Source of the DNA: Regnicoccus_A sp014224355
Lineage (GTDB): Bacteria > Cyanobacteriota > Cyanobacteriia > PCC-6307 > Cyanobiaceae
DNA length: 64,000 nucleotides
Reading direction: 5' to 3'
Assembly (NCBI RefSeq): GCF_050920705.1
Contig: NZ_CP154799.1
Location: forward strand, 558,001 to 622,000
Positions 45,470 to 54,300 of the stretch are shown one piece after another. The notes beneath the pieces were generated by a model. It was given only the letters and a program-made list of their open reading frames with translations. It had not been told where the DNA came from and ran no database searches. Numbering within the stretch: position 1 is the first letter of the stretch; every line of letters starts with the position of its first letter. The translations under genes were made by a program, and so were the position numbers.

Positions 45470-46429
45470 CTACCCGGAGCTGGCGGTGGCAGTGTGAGCG
45501 TCAAGAGTCAACCCCGCATAAAGAAATGCCCCCCGAACGGCATCGCAATCTCGCTGACTGACGCCGACGCTGCGAAGGGTGTGCTCCCACTCCGCCGACA
45601 CGGTGGAGAACACCCTCGTCGCGATCGCTTCCGCCTCCTCCCGCTCCAGGAGGAACCATGCGGCCCCGTGCACGATCGTGCCCCGGTTGGCCCAACGGCT
45701 GGACTTGCCGCCCTCCAAACCACAGACCATGGCCAGATCTCGCCGTGTCTCGGTGCGCATGGTTCCGGGGGTGAGATCATAGGCGGGGCTCAGCTGCCAG
45801 CTACTGGAACGTGCCAGTAGGGCATGGTTGCGCGGGTGGTCATCAAGATTGGACACCGCCGCGTTGAAGCAGATGCGGCTGAAGAGTTCGCGCAGATCTT
45901 CCGTGGGCCGGTCGCTGGCGCGCCGGAGTTCATCGGCCAGCAACCGATACGACCACTTCTGGCGATCGGTGGCGCTGTCTTCGGCCTGCAGCAACGTGAG
46001 GGCGCTCACCATCCTGTGGCGCTGATAACCATCACCGCTCCAGTCGCGATCAAAGCGCTTCACCAACAGCACATCGGCCTTTCCAACCTGCGTGAGCTGG
46101 CTGACCGCCACCTGCAACCCGCAGAGCCTGGCCAGCTGCAGCACTCCATGCTCCACCCGCGGTTGGTTCCAGGTGTCCTTTGGAGCCGGAAACTTAGCCA
46201 GCCAGAGAGCATCTTCATGCTCCACGGTAGTTTTCGGCCGTGCACCACCCATGGAGGTTCCTGCCCCCTGCAACAGTTCCTCCACTTGGTCATGGGCTGA
46301 ACTCGACAGGCGCGGTTGATCGGCCAAGATCGCATCAGCCGCCCGCTTGATCCGTTCAAGATCAAGGGTTCGGTTAAAATGACGCTCCGGTGAAGGTGGC
46401 TCGACATTGCGGCCAAAACCGAGAGCGCG
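45470..46429 (-). pseudogene. hipA: HipA-type serine/threonine kinase toxin, N-terminus removed by IS-A
   Basis: About 310 C-terminal residues of HipA. TTVEHEDALWLAKFPAPKDT matches the ATP-binding lysine strand, VLLVKRFDRDWSGDGYQRHR the hinge region, and FNAAVSNLDDHPRNHALLAR the catalytic N-D-D-H-x-x-N loop. LSPAYDLTPG is the metal-binding DFG-like segment. The first ~100 residues (HipA_N subdomain) are replaced by the IS-A copy 2 end. No HipB-like antitoxin gene is visible. Confidence 0.85.
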
Positions 46430-46499
46430 GGACCTATCAGGATAGTTGTCCGCTCGGGGTGCTGAGCTGAGCACCGTGATTGAGCGTACTGCGGGTTAA

Positions 46500-47859
46500 G
46501 AGTTCGCTGAAAAACCCTGGTCGAGGCGCGATAATGGGGCAACTGCCCAGTCTTTGATGCGAGGTCAACAGGAGCGCAATGGCTCCCTGTTCTCCTACGT
46601 TTCGATCGAGGAGCGGATTCCGGCGAATCATCCGCTCAGGCGGATCCGCAAGCTCGCCGATCAGGCCCTCGATCGGCTCAATCCCACCTTCTGTGAGCTG
46701 TATGCCTCAGAAGGTCGGCCATCGGTTCCGCCAGAGCAGCTGCTGCTGGCCTCGCTGCTGCAGGCGTTCTACGGGATCCGTTCAGAGCGGCTGCTGCTGG
46801 AGCAGCTGCACTACAACCTGCTGTTCCGCTGGTTTGTGGGTCTGAGCCCGGATGATCCGATCTGGCACCCCACCACTTTCACCAAGAACCGGGAGCGGCT
46901 CCTCAATGAGGAGATCATGGGTCGCTTCCTCAAGAAGCTGATGGGGGAACCTGAGGTCAAGCCGCTGCTCAGCGACGAGCACTTCTCGGTGGATGGCACC
47001 CTGCTGCAGGCCTGGGCCTCCCATGCCTCACTGGAGCGGATCGATGGGCAGGAGGATCCACCGCCACCACCCTCGTGGCCGGGTGAGGGATTCGGGCAAC
47101 CCAAGCCCGGCAAGAAGCGGGCGAAAGGCGACTTCCGCGGCATCAAGCTCAGCAACAAGACCCACCGCTCCGGCACGGATCCTGACGCGTTGCTGGCCCG
47201 CAAGTCCAATGCCCATCCGGCGCAACCGAGCTATCGGGGCCATGTGCTCATGGACAACCGCCATGCCCTGATCGTGGACTGCCGCGTCACCCAAGCGGTG
47301 GGCACCGGTGAACGGGATGCTGCCAAGGCCATGGCGGCGGATCGTCCCGGTGCCCACCAGAAGACGATCGGTGCCGACAAGAATTTCGACACCAAGGGCT
47401 TTGTTGCCGAGATGCGGCGCATCGGTGTCACGCCACACGTGGCGCAGAACACCGCCCGGCCCGGTGGTTCCGCCATCGATGGCCGCACCACACGCCACAA
47501 GGGCTACAGCAAGTCGATCAACGCCCGTCGGGGGATCGAGAAGGTGTTCGGCTGGATCAAGCAGTGGGGCGGCCTGCGCCAGTTCAAGCTGCGCGGTACC
47601 GAGAAGGTCGGTGCTGTGTTTGGCCTGCACGTGATCGCCTACAACCTGATCCGCCTGGGCAATCTGCTCAAGCCTGCGCTGGAGGCGGCATGAAGAGATG
47701 GTTGCCCAGGGGTGTGGCCGAGGAGGCTCCACAAAGACTCCAAAACAGCCCAGAAGCTCAAGATCAGGCTGTCTGAAGAGACTTGAGCGGCGAAATCAAC
47801 CAGAAATCAGCTCAGGAATGGGAAAAACTCGCCCTGCGCATGGGTTTTTCCGCAAACTC
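46500..47859 (+). mobile_element. IS5-family insertion sequence, 1,360 bp
   Basis: Inverted repeats GAGTTCGCTGAAAAACCC and the inverse of GAGTTTGCGGAAAAACCC. It is flanked by TTAA on both sides (46496-46499, 47860-47863), fitting the YTAR targets of the IS5 group. A TA duplication with one base more on each end is equally possible. IS-A copy 1 shows the empty target GGGTTAAGGATC. Confidence 0.88.
46557..47693 (+). CDS. IS5-family transposase
   Basis: A 378-residue DDE transposase. The N-terminal DUF772-type domain (HPLRRIRKLADQALDRLNPT, FYGIRSERLLLEQLHYNLLF) precedes the catalytic core, with D in HFSVDGTLLQAW, D in TIGADKNFDTKG and E in RGIEKVFGWIKQWGGL. The ATG at 46557 follows a TTG codon in frame. 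It is intact, so the element may be active. Confidence 0.93.
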   Translation: MRGQQERNGSLFSYVSIEERIPANHPLRRIRKLADQALDRLNPTFCELYASEGRPSVPPEQLLLASLLQAFYGIRSERLLLEQLHYNLLFRWFVGLSPDDPIWHPTTFTKNRERLLNEEIMGRFLKKLMGEPEVKPLLSDEHFSVDGTLLQAWASHASLERIDGQEDPPPPPSWPGEGFGQPKPGKKRAKGDFRGIKLSNKTHRSGTDPDALLARKSNAHPAQPSYRGHVLMDNRHALIVDCRVTQAVGTGERDAAKAMAADRPGAHQKTIGADKNFDTKGFVAEMRRIGVTPHVAQNTARPGGSAIDGRTTRHKGYSKSINARRGIEKVFGWIKQWGGLRQFKLRGTEKVGAVFGLHVIAYNLIRLGNLLKPALEAA

Positions 47860-47933
47860 TTAAGGATCAGGGCCGCGAGGCTCGATCGTTGTCATCATCT
47901 CGATACGGGACTGTGGTTGAGGATGGAGCTGCC

Positions 47934-47999
47934 GGCCCCTGATCGCGGCTGTTGCCGATCACGCCCACCGAGGGGCACCATCGGACAGCCACGGGGGCC
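47934..47999 (-). ncRNA. Conserved hairpin behind IS-A orfB (copy 2)
   Basis: Same stem as copy 1 with two differences, both in the inner helix: GGCGCCC/GGGCGCG has become GGTGCCC/GGGCGTG. Both are C-to-T changes that turn a Watson-Crick pair into a G-U wobble, so the stem is kept only if it acts as RNA. Confidence 0.6.
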
Positions 48000-48013
48000 T
48001 GGATTGTTGAGGG

Positions 48014-48341
48014 TCAAGCCGCGACAGGTGTCTGCGGTCGGGGATGGTTGATGCTCACAACCTGTGGCTGGCTCCAGTCACGGATGTGACGACTCCAGCG
48101 CTGCGGATTCTTCTGCCGAGCTTCTTCGTAGGTCTGCTGACGGATGGCACAGATCCCAACGGCCTGGCCGTAGTGCCGCTGATTGGGCGTCACATACTTG
48201 ATGCCGCTATGCCGGTGCTCAGCGTTGTACCAGCCGACAAAGCCATCCACCCAGGCTTTTACCGAGAGCAGTTCCCGGAAGCGCCGTAGCGGATAACTCT
48301 GGTGGTATTTCATCGTGCGAAACCACGATTCGGCATAGGCG
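48014..48341 (-). pseudogene. IS-A copy 2 orfB, 3' fragment
   Basis: C-terminal ~108 residues of the IS-A integrase (AYAESWFRTMKYHQSYPLRR through WSRHIRDWSQPQVVSINHPR), identical in reading to copy 1. It is cut by IS-B exactly after SNDN; the GCG at 48339-48341 is the target duplication. Confidence 0.85.
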
Positions 48342-48370
48342 TGGGGTTCCCCCGATTCCGTGGACACTGA

Positions 48371-49262
48371 TCAGGGATTCACAGGAGTGAGTGTAGAGGT
48401 CGCGATGAACCTCTGCTCACAGTCGATCGGGCTGAGGTAACCGATCGTTGAATGGCGCCGTTCGCGGTTGTAGTAACCCTCGATCCAGAAGGCCAGATCA
48501 CGCTGGAGTTGCTGGGGAGAGATCAGCTCCTCTCGATTGTCATCGAGGTCCAACTCCAGCTTGAGGGTGGAGAAGAAGCTCTCCACCACGGCGTTGTCCC
48601 AGCAGCATCCTTTGGCGGACATGCTGCAGACGATCTTCTGCTCTCTGAGCAGATCGCGGTAGTCGGTGGCCCGGTACTGCCCTGATCTGTATGGAGGAGC
48701 AGCTTCTCGGGCTCCACCTGGCGGTGGCCGAGGGCTCGGTTGAGAGCCTCGATCACCAGAGCGGCATCCATACGGCGATCCAGCTTCCAGCCGACGACCC
48801 GGCGGCTGAACAGGTCGATCCACACCGCCAGGTACCGCCAGCCGGCGCTGGTGCGGATGTAGGTGATGTCGCCGGCCCAGCAGCGGTTTGGAGCCGGCGG
48901 CGCGAACTCCTGCTGCAGCAGGTTCTCCACCACCCCAGCAGCCCCGCCACTGCCCTTGGAGCAGGGCCGGAACGGCTTGCGCGTCCTGGCCCTGAGATCA
49001 GCACGGCGCATGAGCCGGGCGACACGGTGGCGTCCGATCGGATGCCCTGCAGCGCGCAGCTCCTGGTGGATCCGCGGGGATCCGTAGAAACCACGGTGCT
49101 CCCGGAACACTGCCTCGATCTCAGCTGTGAGCCGAGCGTTCTCGGCCGCCCGCTTTCCCGGCGCCTCCTGCCGCTGCCGCCAGGCATAGAACCCGCTGCG
49201 GGCCACCCCCAGCTGCCGGCACAGCCAGGAGACGGAGTGACGAGCGGCCAGCTGGTCGATCA
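48371..49262 (-). pseudogene. IS-B transposase OrfB with a small deletion
   Basis: Integrase-type OrfB. QLAARHSVSWLCRQLGVARS, RGFYGSPRIHQELRAAGHPI (HTH_21), catalytic D in WAGDITYIRTSAGWRYLAVW and LLLHTDQGS are in one frame. QYRATDYRDLLREQKIVCSM, the Glu in NAVVESFFSTLK and the rest are in another. About four bases are missing between them near 48675-48682 (expected HTDQGSQYRATDY). This is not a homopolymer slip, so it looks like a genuine mutation that inactivates the element. Confidence 0.88.
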
Positions 49263-49589
49263 GGCGAAACCTCTCGGCGGCAGCTGCTCCTTGGCAAAGT
49301 GCGCTGCCGCCAGCCTGAAAAAATCCTTCTCCCTCCTGAGCTCGCGGTTCTCCTTGCGGAGCCGGTTGAGCTCGGCGCGCTCCTCGCTGGTGAGGAGCCC
49401 CTGGTCGCCAGGAAAAGCCTGGCCCCGGTCAATGCGGGCCTGCCGGACCCAGCGGGCCAGGCTGCTGGAGGGAAGCCCCAACCGCTCGGCCACGGTGTTG
49501 CAGGAGAGGCCCTCCTGCAGACAGAGCTCCACGGCCTCAGCCTTCTGCTGCGCCGTAAACCGGCGTCTGGTCCTGGTGGGGTTGGTCAT
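49260..49589 (-). CDS. IS-B transposase OrfA
   Basis: A 109-residue OrfA with HTH (TAQQKAEAVELCLQEGLSCN, TVAERLGLPSSSLARWVRQA) and a coiled-coil C-terminus (LNRLRKENRELRREKDFFRL). A TTTTTTC heptamer (AAAAAA preceded by G on the + strand, 49317-49323) lies in register for a -1 shift. The -1 frame is open from there into OrfB. Confidence 0.9.
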   Translation of the reverse strand: MTNPTRTRRRFTAQQKAEAVELCLQEGLSCNTVAERLGLPSSSLARWVRQARIDRGQAFPGDQGLLTSEERAELNRLRKENRELRREKDFFRLAAAHFAKEQLPPRGFA

Positions 49590-49655
49590 CGTTGGACAGT
49601 CTGGTGGTCATGGCGTGACCTCTACCGACTTGTCCTTAAAACAGGGGGAACCCCA

Positions 49656-50440
49656 GCGTTGTCGTTGCTCACACGTGGCCTCGAGAACGAGAGAGAGACG
49701 CCCAGCTCCGCCAGCTTGGCCGCCAAGGTGAATGAGCGCATGGGGGCGCCATTGTCCGAGTGCAGGACCGCAGCGGTCTCTTTGCTGATTCCTTCATCGC
49801 GGCAAACACGATCAAAGAATGCGCTGGCCAGAACGCTGCATTCGCGCTCATGCACTTCCACCCCAAGGATGCGGCGGCTCCACACATCCATCACCATGTA
49901 GAGATAGTAGAACTGCCCCTTGATATGGCCGGGCAACAGGGTGATATCCCAGGCCAGCACTTGGTTAACTCCTGTTGCCTCCAGCACCGGGGCTGGCCTT
50001 GGCTCGCGGGGAGAGCGGGTCCTGCCACGATGGTTCAGCAGGCCTTCCTGCCGCATGATGCGATAGATCGTCGACTCTGAACCCACATACATTCTCTCCT
50101 CAGCAAGAATGGCCACGATCTGAGCAGGCGTAAGATCGGCAAAGCGCGGATCATTGACGGAGTCAATCACCCGCTGCCTCTCTTTTGTCGTGAATCTGTG
50201 AGCCACCTCACGTGGGGCACCCTTGCGGCGATCCACACTGAATCCCTGACCGCTGATATCAAGCCCCCAGCGCCGCAGTGTGCGTGAACAGATGCCGATC
50301 AGATCAGCAACAGCCTTGATGGAAGCTCCTGCATTGAGGCCTTCATAGAGAAACTCCATGGCCTTATTTCTCTGCTCTGGCGGAATCAGGACTCCTCTTC
50401 TCGCAGCCAAAGCTGATCGAGCTTTTTGAGAGCAACCGCT
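49656..50440 (-). pseudogene. IS-A copy 2 orfB, 5' fragment
   Basis: N-terminal ~260 residues of the IS-A integrase: PPEQRNKAMEFLYEGLNAGA, IKAVADLIGICSRTLRRWG, the D in AWDITLLPG and LHSDNGAPMRS, ending at RPRVSNDNA where IS-B is inserted. It shows the undisturbed sequence at the point where IS21 entered copy 1. Confidence 0.85.
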
Positions 50441-50460
50441 TCGCGGAAGCGTTCCGCTAC
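50434..50460 (-). repeat. 27-bp palindromic repeat, copy 6 (in IS-A copy 2)
   Basis: Identical to copy 1 at 33695 and at the same place in orfA. The repeat entered IS-A before the element duplicated and has been carried along by transposition. Confidence 0.85.
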
Positions 50461-50918
50461 AGCAATGTTGCTGCCTCCGAAAGAGCTTTTTCTTTCTTCT
50501 GCAACTCACGTTCCAGGCGCCGGATCTGGCGGGCCTGCTCCTGGTTTTTGCGCTGTAGATCCCTGTGGTCGGTCATGGTCGGTGCGCTGGGACCATTCGC
50601 ATCCTCTGCCGCCTGGCGCCAGCGGGCAAGCTGCTTGGGATAGAGCCCACGCTCGCGGCAGTAGGCGCCGAGATCGGGGCCATTGAGGCCTGCGGCCTGG
50701 ATCACAGCGGCCAGCTTGTCCGATGCTCCCCACTGCTCCGGCGGCTTGCTGGTGGCCGGCACCAGCTGGCCCTCTTTCTGCCACTGACTGCGCCAGTTGT
50801 AGAGGGTCCGGGCGGTGATGCCGGTGGAGCGAGCGATCTCGGCCACGCTCTCCCGGTTGGGCGGGCTCATGCGATTGCGGATCTCGGCCCGCATGGCCTG
50901 GTCATAGATCGGTTTCAT
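50457..50918 (-). CDS. IS-A copy 2 transposase OrfA
   Basis: A 153-residue OrfA almost identical to copy 1 (small differences include TARTLYNW for TAQTLYNW and QIRRLERE for QIRHLERE). It has the same HTH and coiled-coil layout and the same truncation by the 27-bp repeat at its 3' end. Confidence 0.88.
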   Translation of the reverse strand: MKPIYDQAMRAEIRNRMSPPNRESVAEIARSTGITARTLYNWRSQWQKEGQLVPATSKPPEQWGASDKLAAVIQAAGLNGPDLGAYCRERGLYPKQLARWRQAAEDANGPSAPTMTDHRDLQRKNQEQARQIRRLERELQKKEKALSEAATLL

Positions 50919-50985
50919 GGTCCTCGGTTTGGCCCCCTGGTGGATGGGTCAAACCGAGCGGATAACTTTCCTGACGCAGGTGGCC

Positions 50986-51181
50986 CCATCAGCGTCACAG
51001 TGGAGCCGCCAAGGCCATTTGCCAGCAGCGAGCCGAGGTCTACGAGAAGGCCCGCCAGACCAATCCAGCACGCTGGAGCAGAAGCACCCGCTGCTGGCGT
51101 CAACCAGAAGCAGTGTGGATCAACAAGCCACCAGAGGAACCAGATCCGGTCCTCGCGCTACCATTAATCGAGGCCGCCTGA
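50986..51181 (+). pseudogene. IS3-like transposase remnant (IS-C), C-terminal end
   Basis: Reads HQRHSGAAKAICQQRAEVYE, KARQTNPARWSRSTRCWRQP and EAVWINKPPEEPDPVLALPL, then IEAA and TGA. Cut at its left by IS-A copy 2. It overlaps in content with the remnant at 37771-38036, so these come from two copies. It forms the left border of the polyketide island. Confidence 0.8.
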
Positions 51182-51315
51182 ATGGCAGCCAAGGAGTGAC
51201 ACCTTCCCTGAAAGTCACCGCCAATGCAGAGAAGGCATGTCGTGAAATCTTGGCAATTTGGTTGCCGTGCAATTGAGAAGGTGCTAAGGTCGAAAAAAAT
51301 TGATGCAGATTATCA

Positions 51316-54300
51316 GTGAACGACAAATGCATTCCGCAGCAAATCGCGATAGTAGGCGTTGGATGCAAGTTACCTGGTGGAATTGACTCGCCTAAAACAT
51401 TCTGGGATTTTCTTGCGGCCGGTCGAGATGCGATCACAGAAATCCCACCAGAGAGGTGGGATCTGGATCATCACTTCACCTCGGATTCATCAGTTCCACT
51501 AAAGCAGCACGTACGAAAGGCAGGGTTTATCGAGGATATTGACAAGTTCGATGCTTCTTTTTTTGGAATTACACCTAGGGAAGCCATAAGCATGGACCCT
51601 CAACAGAGGATGATGCTGGAAGTTGCCTGGCGGGCCGTAGAAGATGCAAATATACCACTGGAGCAGATCAAGTCGAAGCAGGTAGGGGTCTTCGTGGGAA
51701 TATCAAGCAACGATTACGGAAGCTTATTGTGGATAAATGAGAGCGGCTACTCAACACCTAACAACGAGCCATTTCTGCTCCCTGGAAACACGGGATGCAT
51801 CGCAGCAAACCGCATCTCATACATTTTTGATCTCAAGGGTCCTAGCTTCACTATCGATACTGCTTGCTCATCGTCTTTGGTTGCTGTGCACTTGGCTTGC
51901 CAGAGCATTCTCAGCGGCGAGTCTGAAATGGCGCTGGTTGGTGGAGTCCAGATCATCGCTCATCCGGGAGTCCAGATGTTGTTCAATAAAGCTGGTCTTC
52001 TCTCCCCCGACGGACAGTGCAAGAGCTTCGATGCTCGAGCTAATGGGTATGTGCGCTCCGAAGGGGCAGGAATGGTCCTATTGAAACCACTTGAGAAAGC
52101 CCTACAAGATAAGGATAATATCTATGCAGTCGTGCTTGGCTCAGCTGTCAATTCAGATGGCCGTAGCAATGGCATGGTTGCACCAAATCTCCGCTCACAA
52201 GTTGAATGCGTCCGTACCGCTTTCAGAGCGGCAGGAGTGCCCCCGGCGGCGACACAGTATGTAGAAGCACACGGCACCGGCACACGTCAGGGAGATCCCA
52301 TAGAAGTTCGAGCACTCGGAACTGTCTTAGCAGAAGGACGTGAAGAGGGAACTTATTGCCATCTCGGCTCAGTGAAGACCAATCTGGGGCACTCTGAAAC
52401 TGCTGCAGGCATAACAGGGTTAATCAAAGCAGCTCTATCGATCTCACGCCATCAGATTCCACCTAGCCTTCACTTCGAAACACCCAATCCTTCAATTGAC
52501 TTTGAAGCTCTACAATTAAGAGTTCAGACTAAACTTGGACCGTTTCCTCGTCCAGAGATGGATGCCGTTGTTGGTGTAAGCTCCTTTGGCTTTGGTGGAA
52601 CCAATGCACATGTCGTTCTTAAGCAGGCACCCAAGCAATCTAAACATTACCCACGCTTTGGCCCGGCTCTTCCATACAACATCCTTACTATCTCAGCCAA
52701 GTCACAAACTGCCTTGCGCGCCTTGGCAAAGGATTTAGCCACATTTATACAGGGCAATCCCGATCGCTCCCTCAACGACATCTGTTACTCAGCAAACAGC
52801 TTTCGGACTGTCTTCAAAGAGCGGCTTTCTTTTGTTGTACCAACAGTTGAGAAACTTGCAAAATCTCTCCTGGAGGTCTCAGAGGGCAACTCGGGATTAG
52901 CCAATGTCAGCCATAAGTCTTACTCGAAAAAGACTGGAAGACTTGCATGGGCATTCACTGGCCAGGGCTCCCAATACGCTGGAATGGGAAAAGACCTCTA
53001 TAATTCTCATCCCGTTTTCCGCAATGCTTTCGAAGAGGCGGCGGCTCACCTGAACACATGTCTTGATCGGCGACTCCAGGACTTTCTTCTGGCAGATAGA
53101 TCAGATAGTTTACTGAATGAGATTCTTGCTGACACTGCCTATGCTCAACCAATAATCTTTGCATTTGGATACGCGCTATCACGCCTGTGGAGCTCTTGGG
53201 GAATTAATCCTGATGTGCTGATAGGGCATAGTGTTGGCGAGATTCTTGCAGCGCACATAGCTGGAGTTTTTAACCTATCAGATGCCTGCAGCATCGTTTC
53301 TTCTCGGTCGCAGCTTATGGCTTCCCTACCTAGTGGTGGCGGAATGTCAGCATTTCTTGTTTCTCCAGAACGGCTAAATTCCTTCCTTGAAGTTGAGCCA
53401 TATCTCACAATCGCTGCTTACAACGGACCCACCAACACGGTGGTCGCTGGTCCCTCTGCATGCCTGGAGCGGATGAGCGCAGCAGCCCGGGCGGCGGGCA
53501 TTGAGGTGAAGGCATTGACTGTATCGCACGCATTTCATACCTCTGCAATGCGGCCAATGCTTGAGGACTTTGAGCGTGCTATCTCTCAGATTAGTTTTCT
53601 GCCACCCTCCAAGACATTGATCAGCAATGTGAGTGGAGAGATCGCGGGATCGGAAGTCGCCACACCTGAGTACTGGTGCAGACATGTTATCAGCCCAGTA
53701 CGCTTCTACCAGAGCATTGCCGCGATGACAGGCCAGGATGTTAACTATATTATTGAAGTAGGCGCTCGACCCACCCTGATCGGGATGGCTCGACAATGGA
53801 TAGAAGAAGAACACATATTACTTCCAAGTGTACACCCTTCACAGCCTGGATTGAGCACTTTGCTGCATTCTTTAGGCCGCCTGTACTGTGAAGGCTTTGC
53901 TGTTAACTGGTCAGGTTTTTATCATGATTTTCCCGCCCAAGCAATACGTCTTCCTGGATATCCATTTGATCGTCAAAGATTTTGGTGGCCCAAACAATAT
54001 GAAAGCTCTGATGAATCTGCAGAATGGTCACACTTCATTCATCAAATAACCTCCAAAGGTCATGCTCGGAGCACTCCAATATCTGCGGCAACCATAAGCG
54101 CTTCCACCCTCAGTCCTGGCTCGGCAACCCTTGCAAAGCTAGACATTCCCTCGCTAGATCATTTCTTTTCGATCGATTTAAGCGTCCAAGTGCATCATGA
54201 TCTCGAAGATCACCGTATCCGTTCATATAAGGTCTTTCCGGCCGCTGGTTTTATATCTATTCTAGTAGAGATCTTGCAGACATTGCATCCCGAGAACGAT

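Larger units (their letters stand above)
45063..45495 (+). pseudogene. DUF3427-domain C-terminal fragment, copy 3
   Basis: Third remnant of the same protein, interrupted twice by the 27-bp repeat. At 45115 a repeat with a net 25-base change shifts the frame, so HAPWIHREG becomes unreadable. At 45310 another adds YRCAEAFGY between GSRVLL and VREQRRQGTV, in frame. The LGPSLFHSES segment is also missing. From GVLWHEPSQCDLLFVTLRKS onward the frame is correct. Confidence 0.7.
48342..49655 (-). mobile_element. IS-B: IS3-family insertion sequence, 1,314 bp
   Basis: Perfect 12-bp inverted ends TGGGGTTCCCCC / GGGGGAACCCCA, flanked by GCG on both sides (48339-48341, 49656-49658). It is inserted in orfB of IS-A copy 2. 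It contains orfA, a -1 slippery site and a damaged orfB. Confidence 0.92.
46430..50985 (-). mobile_element. IS-A copy 2, interrupted by an IS5-type and an IS3-type element
   Basis: Second copy of IS-A in the opposite orientation. Its ends TATCAGGATAGTTGTCCGCT (near 46434) and the inverse of CAGGAAAGTTATCCGCTCGG (near 50960) match copy 1. Two later insertions sit inside it: an IS5-type element in the tail (46500-47859) and IS-B in orfB (48342-49655). It has removed the N-terminus of HipA on the left and abuts an IS-C remnant on the right. Confidence 0.75.

Noticed and set aside
33173..50985. A large inversion between the two opposite IS-A copies
   Set aside because: Swapping the flanks does not produce matching target duplications, and the two IS-C flanks overlap in content, so a simple inversion is not supported.
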